Origin: Xiphophorus maculatus
Taxonomy: Eukaryota; Chordata; Actinopteri; Cyprinodontiformes; Poeciliidae
Reading direction: 5' to 3'
Assembly: GCF_002775205.1 (NCBI RefSeq)
Contig: NC_036451.1
Span: 20,096,351 to 20,160,350, forward strand
DNA length: 64,000 bases
Position 1 is the first letter of the stretch, and every line of letters starts with the position of its first letter. Below the pieces are notes generated by a model that was given only the letters and a program-made list of their open reading frames with translations, was not told the DNA's origin and did no database searches. Shown one piece after another: positions 22,248 to 34,000 of the stretch. Both the position numbers and the translations under genes were made by a program.

Positions 22248-24317
22248 CATTAATATAAAAATGAACATATTGCTGAGAGAACACATTTAATGAAGCTGCT
22301 GACATGCAAAAATCAAAGCAACCGCTACACCAAAAATGATACACAACTCCAAAAATATATAAAAAAGTGTAATATAAATTGCTTGCTTCCCTGCACAAGG
22401 ATCTTTGAAATCATAGGGAGAAAAAAAACTTTTCCTATGATGTTGACCAAGTGGCTTGAAAGTCACTTTGGTCAACTGACAAAGGACAAGGCGATGCATA
22501 TTTAATGTGGGACAGGAGACAGTTTTTCACTACTAGCTTTCAGTTGGACTAAAATAAAAGAAAACAAAAAAAACACCTTATGTGTCACTAAAAACAACAG
22601 TTATCCTTTCCAGGAACACAAAAATTGTCATTTTTAATTAGTTGGATTTAGTGTTATTTAACATCTTTGACAATTAAAAAATTTGAGCTGCACACAGACC
22701 TAATGTAAAGGCGGTGAAGTAAATTATCACTGCTAGTATGAGAAATGCATTACCTAAGATAATAATTTACTAAATAAGTACATAAAGACACATGACCTGA
22801 AGCTGCCATCACTTTAAACAACAAAACAACATGAGGTGTCTGATGGCTAAAAGGGACAGGCTGGTCACATTGTTAACACACATGCTTGACAAAATCCAAC
22901 AGGGTAAACAAGTAATAGTCAGGGCAGTTACGGTTTAAAGACCTTCCTGGCTTCTGCTTAAAGAACCGCCCCAGGCTGTTGGGTGGTTATTCCTGTCCAA
23001 TATGCCTACTCCTGTCCTCTGGTATCTGGAGGAACTGTCAGAAAGGGAGTTTCTCAGATAGCATGAAAACACTGTAAATCAGCAAAGTTATGCTTGGGTG
23101 ATATAATAGAACAAGATGTCAGAGGTGGTAAAGTAAAGAACTGGTGCTGTAAAAAAGTGGCAGGAAAGTCTAGAAGTTTAATATAAGTAAGTTTACTGTG
23201 ATGTGTGAAATATTTTTTATACTCGGAATCATAAAAGGTGAACACCCTTATTAGAAAACAGTATAGATGACTCATTATTAGTAAAGAAATGAACAAAAAA
23301 ATAGCCATGTTCATGCTTGGTATGACACCAAGACAACACTATCGTAGTTTGTTTTTCACTTGTAGAAAGAGAACTTAGATTTTTTTTTAAAATCAGTGAC
23401 ATTTTAACATAATCTGAAACTGCCTAAACTAAACTGTGACATGTAGTATAAAGAAGTATAATAAAATACCATGATGAGGGAGGAAGAGAAGGGAGGAGAG
23501 TAGTCACACATTTAAGAACATATGCTTTCATATCAGCTATAGTGACTAAGGAGTAAGATACACATGCCATAATTAAGATTACATAACAGTAGGATTAAAA
23601 TATATATTACATTTCAGATAAGAACATTTCCAGTATTCATACCCCTTGAATGTTTTCACACTTTTGCTACGTACAATCGCACACCGAGGTGTTTTCTTAA
23701 TGTGACAGATGAAAACAAAATAGCACAAAATCATGAAGTGGAAGGAAAATTATACAATGTTTCCACTATATTTTACAACTAAAAAGTGTAGCCAGCATCT
23801 CTATTCGATCCACCTGAGTCAATGATTCATAGATCCACCCATCATGGTAATTACAGCTGCCAGGTTCTTCTGGCAGATGTTTTTACCAGCTTTGCACATG
23901 GAAATGCAGAACTCTTTGTCCATTCCAATTTGCTACAATAAAAAAAAACCTCAAGCTTACTCAGACTGACTGGGAACATCAATTTACAAGTCTTGCCACA
24001 AAACCTTAGTCAGATTTAGGTCTGTACTTTGACAGGGCCGTAAAGTGCCCAGGTCTAAACCAGACTTGCCCACTTTATGGTTCCTTGTCACTATCCGGCC
24101 CTTTAGATATTTTGTTGCCTGGTTTTAAAATTTTTAAGTGGAAATTAGAAAGACAGGAATTGCCGAATCTAACAGCAAACATAAAGAGACACTATGCAAA
24201 TGCATGACAATTGCAATAGTTATTCATGTTAAATAAAGATAACGATTCAGTTGTCAAAATGGAGGGACACATCTTATCAATGAGTTAAAGTTTTTACTGC
24301 AAGGATGTCAAAGTGAT

Positions 24318-24349
24318 AATAGTAGTTTATTATGAAATAAACTACTATT
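24318..24349. repeat. Short perfect hairpin
   Basis: AATAGTAGTTTATT (24318-24331) and AATAAACTACTATT (24336-24349) with a 4-nt loop, inside the Tc1-like remnant. Confidence 0.85.
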
Positions 24350-24679
24350 TTTTTCAAAGTCACTTCGAAAAAAGGTCCATACAATAGTTTGGCCTTCTAC
24401 CATAGTAACAGATACATCGTTGGGTCAAAATAATAATAGATTTTATTTATAATGCCCTTTATATCTTTAGATTTCAAAGGGCAATAATCACCCAATTCTT
24501 GTTCACTTGTAGCTCTGATTCTACGTTTGGAGTCGCTGTCTTTCATCAGCTGCCTTGTTTGGCTAAAGAAAAGCATCCCACAGCATTATGCTGCCACCCC
24601 AATGCTTTTATTGCGATTTGTAATTAAATTTTGTTCTTCATACAGTGTTCTTTTAAGTACACTTAAAAGAAGTGTAAAT

Positions 24680-24878
24680 GGGTGTGCCGTGGTGGCGTAG
24701 GGGTTAGCACGACCCACATTTGGAGCCCTTGACGCGGCCGTCGCGGGTTCGACTCCCGGACCCGACGACATTTGCCGCATCTCTTCCCCCCTCTCCTTCC
24801 CCATTTCCTGTCAGCCCACTATCATATAAGGGACACTAGAGCCCACAAAAAGACCCCCTGGAGGGGTAAAAAAAAAAA
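24680..24878 (+). mobile_element. tRNA-derived SINE with intact target-site duplication
   Basis: About 200 bp with an A-box-like TGGCGTAGGGGTTAGCACG (from 24693) and a B box GGTTCGACTCC (24746-24756), as in an RNA polymerase III promoter from a tRNA head. A pyrimidine-rich body (24781-24815) and an A-rich tail follow. The 10-bp sequence AAGTGTAAAT occurs immediately before (24670-24679) and after (24879-24888) as a perfect target-site duplication, direct evidence of target-primed retroposition. It sits inside a Tc1-like remnant, so it is the younger insertion. It is not a functional tRNA gene: no cloverleaf beyond the promoter boxes is evident. Confidence 0.9.
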
Positions 24879-25607
24879 AAGTGTAAATTTCTTCCACATG
24901 TTTGTCACAAAGTGTATCAGCATTCAGCTTTTTATTTTGTATTTATACAAAGATTAAACACAGGTTGACTATTTCCCAACTGAGCGAAGGCAATTGGTTT
25001 ATATTTAAGGGAATCAGCATAAAAGGGGAAATACAAATTCCTGCCACACTTTTCATTTTTTGCAAAGTATTAAAAAAATAAAATAAAAGCATCTGTTTAC
25101 TTTCACTTCACTGTCACACCGTACATTTTGTTCCCCTGTCACATAAAATATATTGAATATTACGATTGTAACATTAAAGACGTCCAAGGGGTGCTAATAT
25201 TTTTCCAGGCACCGTATAAACCAGATAATTGCAACAAAGAGTGAATAACCATGGAAATAAATGCGGAAATAACATATATTAGTCAACAATAGAAAACATA
25301 TCTGTAAGTTGAAGTTTTAATCAAGATGAATAACAGAGCATCAGAAGTCATGCCTGTCTAGTTACATCACTCTCAGGGGAGTTACACCCCTCCCACCCCC
25401 CATGTCTCTTTTTTTTATAAGAGGCACCCCTCCTCAGGCAACTCCAAGGCGCATCATAAAATGCAAAGCGACACATGTCCTCTTTCACCAGCCAAGGGTG
25501 CCAACTGTCTGCCTGATCTAAATAGAGGACACTTGCTCAGAAGAGAAAGTGATAAGCAGACTGCTGTTCATCTCACAAAAAACAAAAAGAACAAAAAACA
25601 TAACTGA

Positions 25608-25637
25608 AAGTCAGAATTGCAAATACAATTCTGACTT
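25608..25637. repeat. Short perfect hairpin
   Basis: AAGTCAGAATTG (25608-25619) and CAATTCTGACTT (25626-25637), loop of 6 nt. Confidence 0.85.
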
Positions 25638-26787
25638 GACCTCTTGAAGAACAGGCAGGGACCTTTGGTCAGGAGCCAAGTAGATATAAGATGACTGCTT
25701 AAAGCAACCTACAAAAACACAACTAAGAAAGTCACTATGATAGAATAACAATAATGGCGTAAATTAAGAGGCATGTCTCTACTGATAAAATACTTCCGAA
25801 TTTTTTTTTTACCTCAACAGGCACTGAACGGTGTAGTAACTAAAAGACCATGTCGACTTGGCATTGGATCTCGAATTTGTATCATGGTACACAAACCTTG
25901 CTTTTCTAGTAAAACAAAAGTGGGAATTCAGATGTCTCACCAAAACACCTAACCAAACGTGGGAGATTGCTACTAAGCTGTCGTGGACGCACAGAGACAA
26001 CACCGGCCAAGGCACAATCGTCCACCATTACGCCTCCATAAAGTCTCTTCACGCTTGAGCTAATCTGACAAAGTTATGAGATCAATGGTTTCTGGAAGCG
26101 CAGGAGAATAAATCTACAACTAGGAGAAACCGCAGACTTATAAATGCCTGCTGACAACAATAGTAATACTGTTTGAAAACTTAAGAGACGCTACTTAAAC
26201 CTCGGAAGAGCGGATGCCTGTGCTGAACTAACCCATCAACAACAACAAGCTATCGGATGCTAACGTTAACTTGGCTTCCCAACAACAACCTGTCCATCTG
26301 TCCGGCTACAAAACCAGAGGCTACATAAATCCAGCCCACAATGGTCCTCGGCGGTTAGTTGTGATACCAGGTGTAAACCAGGAGCTTGTGCCCCTTTAAG
26401 AAGTGATAACACATATCATACATTTTAGACTGGGTGTTTCTACACCTCCGAATAGCGATACACGGTAGAGACAATGAAACCGACCCCGTTTCGGAGAGCA
26501 ACGGGGCAGTACAAGGCGAGCTAACATGCAAGCTAAGTTAGCCTGCTAACGCTAATTCTCTGGTCTGCACAAACAGTCCCTGGATGTGTTCACGAATAAT
26601 TGAGCGTTAATTACACAGAGAAATGTCATTTTTGGCTAAATCATTGTTGGCTTCAAATTAGCAAATTCAGTAATTAACTTTCATTATGTACTAATACCGG
26701 TGCAGGATAAAACAAGTTTGATAGGAAAAGTTTGTTTTATTTTGCTCCACTTTTGAGGCTTTGCTCCTGGCAGTCCGTCCTCGGTAG

Positions 26788-26842
26788 GTGTGTGTGTGTG
26801 TGTATGTGTGTGTGTGTGTGTGTGAATGTGTGTGTGTGTGTG
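26788..26842. repeat. Interrupted (GT)n microsatellite near the GATAD2A promoter
   Basis: GT repeats broken by TA and AA, about 190 bp downstream of the first-exon donor, so length variation could affect transcription. Confidence 0.95.
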
Positions 26843-27027
26843 GAGCCCAACGACACACAAACTGTTACCTTGCACGTTAGCGGAGATCAAGCTATGCTAG
26901 CTAGCTTAACTTGCGTTAGCCGAGCTAACACCGACAGAAAAAAACTTCCGTCACCGTCACGTTTTAAATGGAAATTATGATCTCGGATAAGATTACAGGA
27001 CAACGAAATAAAGTTTCACGAACTTAC

Positions 27028-27170
27028 GGAGTATATAGGAGGAGCCGGGTCGAGTTCCCCCGCGGTTTTCACTTGTTTGGCGTCAGTATTTAGCTGGCTT
27101 TGGCGTAAAAAAATCCCGGGGATCCCCTCTCTTCTGTCCGCTGCCACTCCGGTTGCCAGATAATGTAATG
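27028..27170 (-). other. gatad2a: GATAD2A non-coding exon 1 and promoter region
   Basis: A strong minus-strand donor (ACTCC|GTAAGTT, intron starting at 27027) ends a GC- and CpG-richer block with CCGCGGGGG and CCCGGGATTT strings, typical of a housekeeping first exon. Splicing to the acceptor at 13056 would give a 5' UTR that continues for 13 nt before the ATG. The transcription start is not fixed by the sequence and the 27170 limit is an estimate. No other exon between here and 13055 is supported. Confidence 0.55.
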
Positions 27171-27799
27171 AGCCACCACAGGCGGCGTCATGCTGCGTTC
27201 ATACACACCTCGGAAATGATAAGTGCTGCGATGGAAGGAAAAAAGATGTGTTCTGGAACGACTTCACGGAAGTGACTGAGTAGTAGGAGAAATGCATTTT
27301 TGCGAATGCTTTGACTTTGGAGTTTGATACATTATACGCATGTCCACTTTTAATGTGCATCTTCTCTGCATAAATAAGATACGTAGCTTCAGCTGTTAGT
27401 AATTAATTGAGTCACATAATCTATTTATAGTTTTGACACAGGATAATTCGTCCCGGACAACAGGTAGCCTATTTAATGTTACGCCTCTTCATTGTATCAA
27501 AGAATATATATTTTTAAACTCGAATCATGTGCTGTCTTTACAAGAGCTCATTCAATAAAGTTTATGTTTTTTTATGAATATATTCATTCATTTAGAAATG
27601 TCTGGGTGAAAGAAAGCTGCACAAACCATGTGCAGTTTAAAACGTTTGTCGGGGTTCTGCTGTGACATAAACCAGATAATGCAATCAGGCATCAGTTTCC
27701 GTCTTGTGCTCCTTTCTGCTTGAAGGCATCTAAAAAAGTGTCTGAATCTGAAAAGTGTCATGTGCATTTGAACTGAACCTTTACAAGATACGGTTCTAT

Positions 27800-28110
27800 G
27801 GAAAAGCAACCTTTTCACATTTTGTCATGTTGAAATCATAGAAATGTCTATTTCAATTATTTCCCCACTCTAAGTCAGCGCTTTGCAATTAAAGCTGCAA
27901 GTCTTTTTGGAGGGGAATGTCTACCAGCTGTGCACATGTAAAAGCTGATGTTTTCAGATTTTTTCTTTCTTCACGGGAAATTGTTCATTGTCAGAGTGAT
28001 GGCTAAAGAGTGCCTGCGAGACGCAATTTTCAAGTTGCCACACGTTCTCAAGAATATTTAGCTCTCCTCTTTGACTTGGTAATTCAAACTTATGAATATG
28101 ATTTCCTTTG
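27800..28110 (-). mobile_element. Tc1-like remnant, terminal part
   Basis: CACATTTTGTCATGTTGAAA (27816), CTACCAGCTGTGCACATGT (27920) and CGCAATTTTCAAGTTGCCAC (28023) follow the order of motifs in teleost Tc1-like elements read antisense to transposase. The same motifs occur at 23870-24010. Probably the same insertion as 29090-29590, interrupted by other sequence. Confidence 0.55.
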
Positions 28111-28234
28111 TAGCTCAGGCCATATGTTTTATGTTCCATGTTCTCTAGAAGGCTGAACTGGCTTCTTGATCCATAAAGCTACTTTTCCACTATAACATAC
28201 TAAACCTGTCTCTAGTTGTTTTTTCCAGGTATAA

Positions 28235-28268
28235 GTAAAAACAACTCGTACCTGGAAGTTGTTTTTAC
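28235..28268. repeat. Short perfect hairpin
   Basis: GTAAAAACAACT (28235-28246) and AGTTGTTTTTAC (28257-28268), loop of 10 nt. Confidence 0.85.
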
Positions 28269-29089
28269 AACTACTAATAAAGTAATAGATCCTTTATTAG
28301 CCTCTACTAAGCGAGCTGAAGATGTGACTTCAAAAGGTTGCTGGTCACTGACTGGCTTGAGCGGTGGTGTCCAAAGTCAATCTTCAAGGGTTTTAGTTCA
28401 TTTCCTTGTTCAACACACCTGGATTAAATTATGGATCACCAGCAGCCCTTTGTAAAACTTTTTAACATTATGAGGAGGCAGTTGGACTATTTACGTCAGT
28501 TTTGTTGATGCAGAGACAAACCGGCAGGACACTGGTCACTGAGGAGCTGAAGACAATTGGCCATTATGCAAGAATATTATACAACAATAAAAAATGACCC
28601 TTGTTTTTAAATTGCAATAGTAATTGGTCATTTTCCAGGCAGATAATGCCATTTTATAAAATAATGAAGAGCTGATGTCATTTTCAGTTGTTATAAAAAT
28701 GCTGTAAATATCAAACATGACAAAAGAAATGACTGTAATTTGACGCCTTGAAATTTGGCATCCGTCTCTTTAAGAAGCTCCTATTTCCGACACTTTGACT
28801 TTAGCATAATAATGCTTCCCATTACGCTGTTTACAACCATTCTTAGAAGAATTATACCGAGAAGTAGTCTGTACGGGAAGCTCAGCAGACTCGCAGTTCC
28901 ATCAGGTGTTTGCTAATTGCTGCTGCTAGTCTAGAGGAGATGAGTGGTAAGGGAGCAGTGAGAAGCTCTAAGGAGGATAAGTGGATATAAGCAGCTCTTT
29001 ATGAAAACATGGGATATTAACATGCATGAACAAATCAAACCAAACACTCCAGGTATGTTTTTGATGAGGGGAAAATCAAAAAAGTGAAT

Positions 29090-29590
29090 TTTTTCACAAT
29101 ACTCTTGTCTTCATGGATCTTTGCAGCAATACCCCCTGCCCCCTTCCAAACACAGCCATTTTCTTGTAAGATAGAGAGTTCAGTTTTGGTCTTATCTGAC
29201 CAGAGCACCGTCTTCCATGGATATTGTTATGGATTTCTTCTTGCAAAGATCTCAAAAAAGCCATATTTGTGAAAGTGAACGTCTAATGGTTGTTCTGGTG
29301 ACAAAACCTAAGCTGTAGATCTCTGTAGCTCTCGCAGGTGAAACAACCCCCCCCAGAATGCCTCACTGATAAATGCCCGACTGTCGCTTCGGGTAGACAG
29401 CTACGTCTCGGTGAAACTGCGGCTGTGGCTTACTTGTTCCATTTCAGATGATAGACTGAACAACGTTCTGTGAGATTTTCAGACTTGGCTCATTGTTTTC
29501 TAGCTCAGTCCTACTTGTTACTTCAGCGACTCTGTCCTTGACCAGTCTGGTCTGCTCCTTAGTCAAGCAGTTTACAAAATCAAAACAATT
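29090..29590 (-). mobile_element. Tc1-like transposase-region remnant
   Basis: TTTTGGTCTTATCTGACCAG (29184), CTGTAGATCTCTGTAGCTC (29313) and TGTCCTTGACCAGTCTGGT (29533) correspond in order to the antisense of Tc1 transposase in teleosts. On the minus strand the frame is broken by stops and indels, so it is a dead copy. Confidence 0.65.
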
Positions 29591-29821
29591 TCAGCAAATC
29601 GACGTTCTAACCTGCCCTTTCAGTGCATACTGAAAGTAAAACACATCACTGGAATGATCATAGAAATGATTAAATTTGCTGCCTCATTCAAACGCTGCGC
29701 ATGTCCAATCAATATGATTGACTAAGCATATCTCCAATGCATACAGATTCCAGACTTCTTTGATAAGGAAGTGAGCACAAAAAAAAAAGACATCAGAATG
29801 GAGACATCGGTCAATAAACTG

Positions 29822-31005
29822 ACAGATTTCAATCGTATTTTTATTGGAAAAAATATTGAAAACAATGTAAGAATTAAAAACAGAGGCATTGGATAAAATA
29901 TGGCTAGTACTGAAGCTTAAACTGTGTGTCCACCTCTTAACAGTGCTTTAAATACCAAGCATTGAGATGCCTACGTAGGGTAGCTAAAATAATACATATC
30001 ACACTTTACTAAATTGAATTTATAAAATGTCACTGTACAATAAAAGGTTCAACAAGTGGCAAATTTATACAAACATACTGTGAAAAGCTCACTTAGTAGG
30101 ACTATCAAGACAAATTAGTACAATAAAATAAATCTTTTTTCCAATGTTTGGAAAAAAAAGCTGATTTGTGGAAAGAAAAAAAAAAACATGAACGAGAAAT
30201 ACTCTATAATGGAACTTAAATACATAAAAGAAATGTGTATTTTTTAAGGATATTAGTGATAATATGATAAATTCTACTAGTATTTAAAATGCATCCCCTA
30301 AACACAGTGGATTGTGCCTCAAAACATTTGGTGATATTTATTTTTTTTTTTTCCTTTCTTTACACAGACTTTTCAAATGAATATATTGTGAAAATAAGTT
30401 ACAGTTCTATATTACCTACTGTGAATTTTGTGCAAAAAAAAAAAAAAAAAATCATAAAAAATTTACGGTTCGTGCCCCAGCTGAAAAACTATAGTGCAGG
30501 GAGTCCGCATTAGTAACTTCCACGCATGGGAGAGAAAAACAGCTTCCATACAAAAAAGGCAAGATGTAAAATATTTATCAACAGTTACAAAAATAGCAAC
30601 ATGAATAAATTAATTTCTTCTACATATTTTTACTGCCCATATCTAACTGGATCTTTTCCAAGAAATGGAAATAGAAGATAATCCTGGCAAACTCAAATCC
30701 CTACATCTGAGGCAATGAAGCCCTTTTATACATTGCCATGTGTCCTTCCTCCCAAAACCAACAGTCATACCCGGATCTTGTGCCCCAAGTCCATGCCGCC
30801 AGAGTGTTATTGTTTGATAACTTTAGGAAAAATTAGTAGCAGACAATCAGGAAGTAATCTTCAGAAGCAAATAAAAGTGAACGTCCAACCTGTCACTTGT
30901 TAAAATCCTTTTTTTAAGCTACAGTGGTGTGGATAGCAGGTTTTTTAGGCATCAAATTGCTGCTTGTGGTGATTTACCAGCTACAATCATGCATCAGGAG
31001 GCTCC
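29822..31005 (-). other. mau2: MAU2 3' UTR
   Basis: Follows the MAU2 stop (complement of 31006-31008). AT-rich with long A/T runs (30172-30187, 30436-30452) and no exon. It ends near a canonical AATAAA (29845-29840 on the minus strand), giving about 1.2 kb. Confidence 0.6.
29840..29845 (-). terminator. mau2: Poly(A) signal, MAU2
   Basis: Plus strand TTTATT gives AATAAA on the minus strand, with cleavage expected near 29820-29828. Other AATAAA hexamers occur upstream in the 3' UTR. Confidence 0.5.
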
Positions 31006-34000
31006 TCATAGCAGGCTTGCGAGGCTCGTGGTTGGACCATTCTGGGCTTGGATCTGAACTGGAGGGGGGCCGTCCGTCCACTGGAAAACAAACAAATTGT
31101 GCAACTGCAGCATTATAACGCGCATCGAAAGCAAAGGATACATTAACGAGGTAAATGTGCAGATTTCACGAAAGGGAAAAACACGGTGAGGCAACAACTG
31201 AAGATTATGCACGGGAAAGACTTCCTCAAATCTGCTTTACGTACGCTGATGAGGTTATGCTCAGGGAGGCTGCAGGCCGCAATGTGGTCCTGCAGCAGCT
31301 GCTGGGAGAAATTCTGGTGCATCTGTGCAGCCTCGTGGGCATCGATGTTGTTTCCAAGGGCCTTGTTCAAGTCTGCAAAAAATAACAGTGGGGTTTCAGT
31401 CTTTCATTCTGAAGCACCAATCCACGATGCGCATCCCTGCTGGGAATGTGCGAGGCTCGCGCTCGTCTTTCTGGAAAGCAAACAATGAAAAGTGAAGTAC
31501 GGACCTTTCAACAGCGCCGAAGACCAGAGCTGCACAGACATATCAGGGATTTTGCTGGCTAGCTGCATGGCAGGTACAACCATGTTGTTGCTTTCCTAAA
31601 GGGAGGAATGATAATAATATATACACATGTAAAAAACACTTTAATTGCTGTAATAATAATAATAATCACCTATTGAACAAAAATACCAATGCTCTTGAAT
31701 TTACATCGTTTCCACAGATTTAAATGTCTGCTGCTACAATCACGATTGGGAGAAGAGCTTGTAATCATGTTTAGTGAGAAGACTCCTACAAATACTGAAT
31801 CATTTATTAGATATATTAATATATTCATATTGTGTCCAAGGCTTCAAGCAATTAAAATTTCATTGCCTGGAATACAGGATGTTTAAAAGGGGGAAGGGTT
31901 TCTTTCTAAGGATCATTAGATAACTGACCGCTACCACCAGAGGTTTTTTTCTTCTTCTTTTCTTTTTAAATCAGTTTTAGTAATTTGGGTCAGCTGGAAC
32001 TTAATTCCAATTGATTGCATCCCTACCGTCAAATGAGAGCTTTTTTTTTTTTTTTTTTTTTTACAACCAACACAGACTGAACTTCAGATCACAGAATCCA
32101 GCTTTACAAATGCTAATGGGTAAAAATATGTTAAACAAACATAAATGTATCATTTTAATATAGAGTTGTTTTTTTATTTTCAAGTTATTTCGATTTTTTT
32201 TATTGTATTGTCTGACTGCTCTTATTATTTTTGCATGCAGCACTTTGGTCTTGTGGGTGTTTATAAGGTGTATATAAATGAAACTGCTTTGGTTATTTCA
32301 GAGGCATGTTTTACTGCTCTGGGCAAATGATTGGTCAATCATTTCATTTATATTCGTTTCAAGATTGCAGATTACATTTTGCCGTCTGTTGTGTCAAAGT
32401 TTAGACTCAGAAATAAAAAAAAAAGCCAATTCAGTAGTTAGAAACAGCAGGTTTTGCTCACAGCAGACTTAACCAGAGATCTGAACGAAAACATGAAAAA
32501 AAAAAAAGTTTATCAGGCTGATGCACTGATGCCTTTAGAATATTTTTGCCAGAAGAGAGATGCACACACTCTTGCAACCTCGCATTGATTGGTTAATGGA
32601 AAGACATGCACAGAGAAAGGAAATGGACCATTTTCAGCTTGATTGGCAATTTGGGAACTCGAAAATACGACTCTTTTACGACCAGTGAACGCAACATACC
32701 TAAGGTTTGTGTTAGCTGCCGTGGGCGTTGTTTGTGAGCGAATAGATCTCAAAGGTAGCTGTTTTCAGTATCAGTGAAAAGTAATAAAGTAATAAAATAT
32801 TAACAATATTGTAGAAAGAAAAGTTGGAAGCAAACTGACTTTTAGTAATGAGAGGTTGAAAAGACTTTAAAATGTCATCTTTACTTCATCTTTCTTTGTT
32901 CGCAACATTAAAATTCAGCTTTACAGTGACTCCTCTATCATACAGGCTCTTCTCCAATAAAAAATAATTACTGAAAGAACATGAATAAGAAAATTTTATT
33001 TGAATGTTTTTCCTCAATCATCTCTGTTATAGTTCTTGAAAAGAAATCAAAATCTGCTGAAATTGGTACCGGCAGGTGAAAACTATATAAAAATATTCTA
33101 GAAAAAAATTCTCATTGGTGTATCTCTACTACTGTAGTGCATAAACATGAGGAAATATTTAGTGGAATTGTATTTGTCAATCAGAAACTAGCATAAAACT
33201 ACTATTAATATTGATTAAAGCAATCTTGACCAATAAATTTGGCCGAGCTCCTTTGCTTTAATCGTTTACACCACCCAAACCGATAAGCTGCATTTTTTTC
33301 ATTCACTATGCACTCCAAAAGTAAAGGCTCTTGCAAGTCTCATCTAGTTGATTTATTTTAGGTTTGGCTGGCCAGAATAAACCTGCAGTTTTCTGTTCCA
33401 GAGGTTAAACATAATTGGATAAAAAGGACAGTCTGACTCTAGGAGGAAAAAAAACAACCCTCAAAAAAACAAGGAAACCACAATGTTCTGTCCTGGTGAC
33501 CTTGTGCTTCAACCTTATTCACAGTCCAGTTGTTTCATATTAAAAAAAAAGCCGTTTTAGTGCGAGTGTGAACAATGTTTGCTAGGAGTTTGTCTTACTC
33601 TGTGGTTGCCCAGTACATAGAAAATGTGGCCCAGCAGAACCAGAGAGCAGGCTGTGAGTCTGTTCAGATCCTCAGCGTTAGACATTTTCAGTGTTTCTCT
33701 AAGGAAACGCCTAGAACGGATAAAGAAGCAGCGTGAGCATAAGGTAGAACTTTGCATTTGGGGTTGAAATTTTTGGAGCAGCGAACTTTGAAGTTCTCGT
33801 ACTTTGCCTCGTTGTAGCGTCCCTGAAAAAAGGACAGGAGTCCCCTTATGTAAAAGGCTGCAGCGCGGAGGCAGTGGGAGCTGAATCAAAACAAAGAGAA
33901 AATAGTTTAAGTGTCGACAATTAAACTATCATATAAAATGGTATTTTAATGTAAAATAATACATTAAAGAACTTCTACCTGACTGGGAAATTATGATCCG

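Larger units (their letters stand above)
23625..25220 (-). mobile_element. Tc1-like DNA transposon remnant (antisense), interrupted by a SINE
   Basis: The left end AGTATTCATACCCCTTGAA (from 23633) and the right end CAAGGGGTGCTAATATTTTT (near 25187) mirror each other as expected of terminal repeats. Internal strings such as GATTTAGGTCTGTACTTTGA (24015), AAAAGCATCCCACAGCATTA (24569) and CTTCCACATGTTTGTCACA (24891) match well-known teleost Tc1-like elements in the orientation where transposase lies on the minus strand. No open transposase frame remains; the middle is deleted and a SINE is inserted at 24680-24878. Confidence 0.7.
13056..27027 (-). other. gatad2a: GATAD2A intron 1 (about 14 kb)
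   Basis: Spans from the non-coding first exon donor (27027/27026) to the acceptor before the start-codon exon. It holds two MITE copies, a Tc1 remnant with a nested SINE, LINE scraps, microsatellites and short hairpins, listed separately. Between about 13.1 and 18.0 kb I see only AT-rich unique sequence. A GC-richer patch at 18094-18300 and another at 19000-19150 do not look like repeats and may be conserved or regulatory, but I cannot show this. Confidence 0.6.
27171..29821. other. MAU2-GATAD2A spacer
   Basis: About 2.6 kb between the MAU2 3' end and the GATAD2A first exon, both on the minus strand. Much of it is Tc1-like transposon debris (27800-28110 and 29090-29590) with a short hairpin at 28235-28268. 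No coding exon found. Confidence 0.6.

Noticed and set aside
24680-24780. Functional tRNA gene
   Set aside because: A and B boxes are present, but the target-site duplication, non-tRNA body and A tail show a tRNA-derived SINE.
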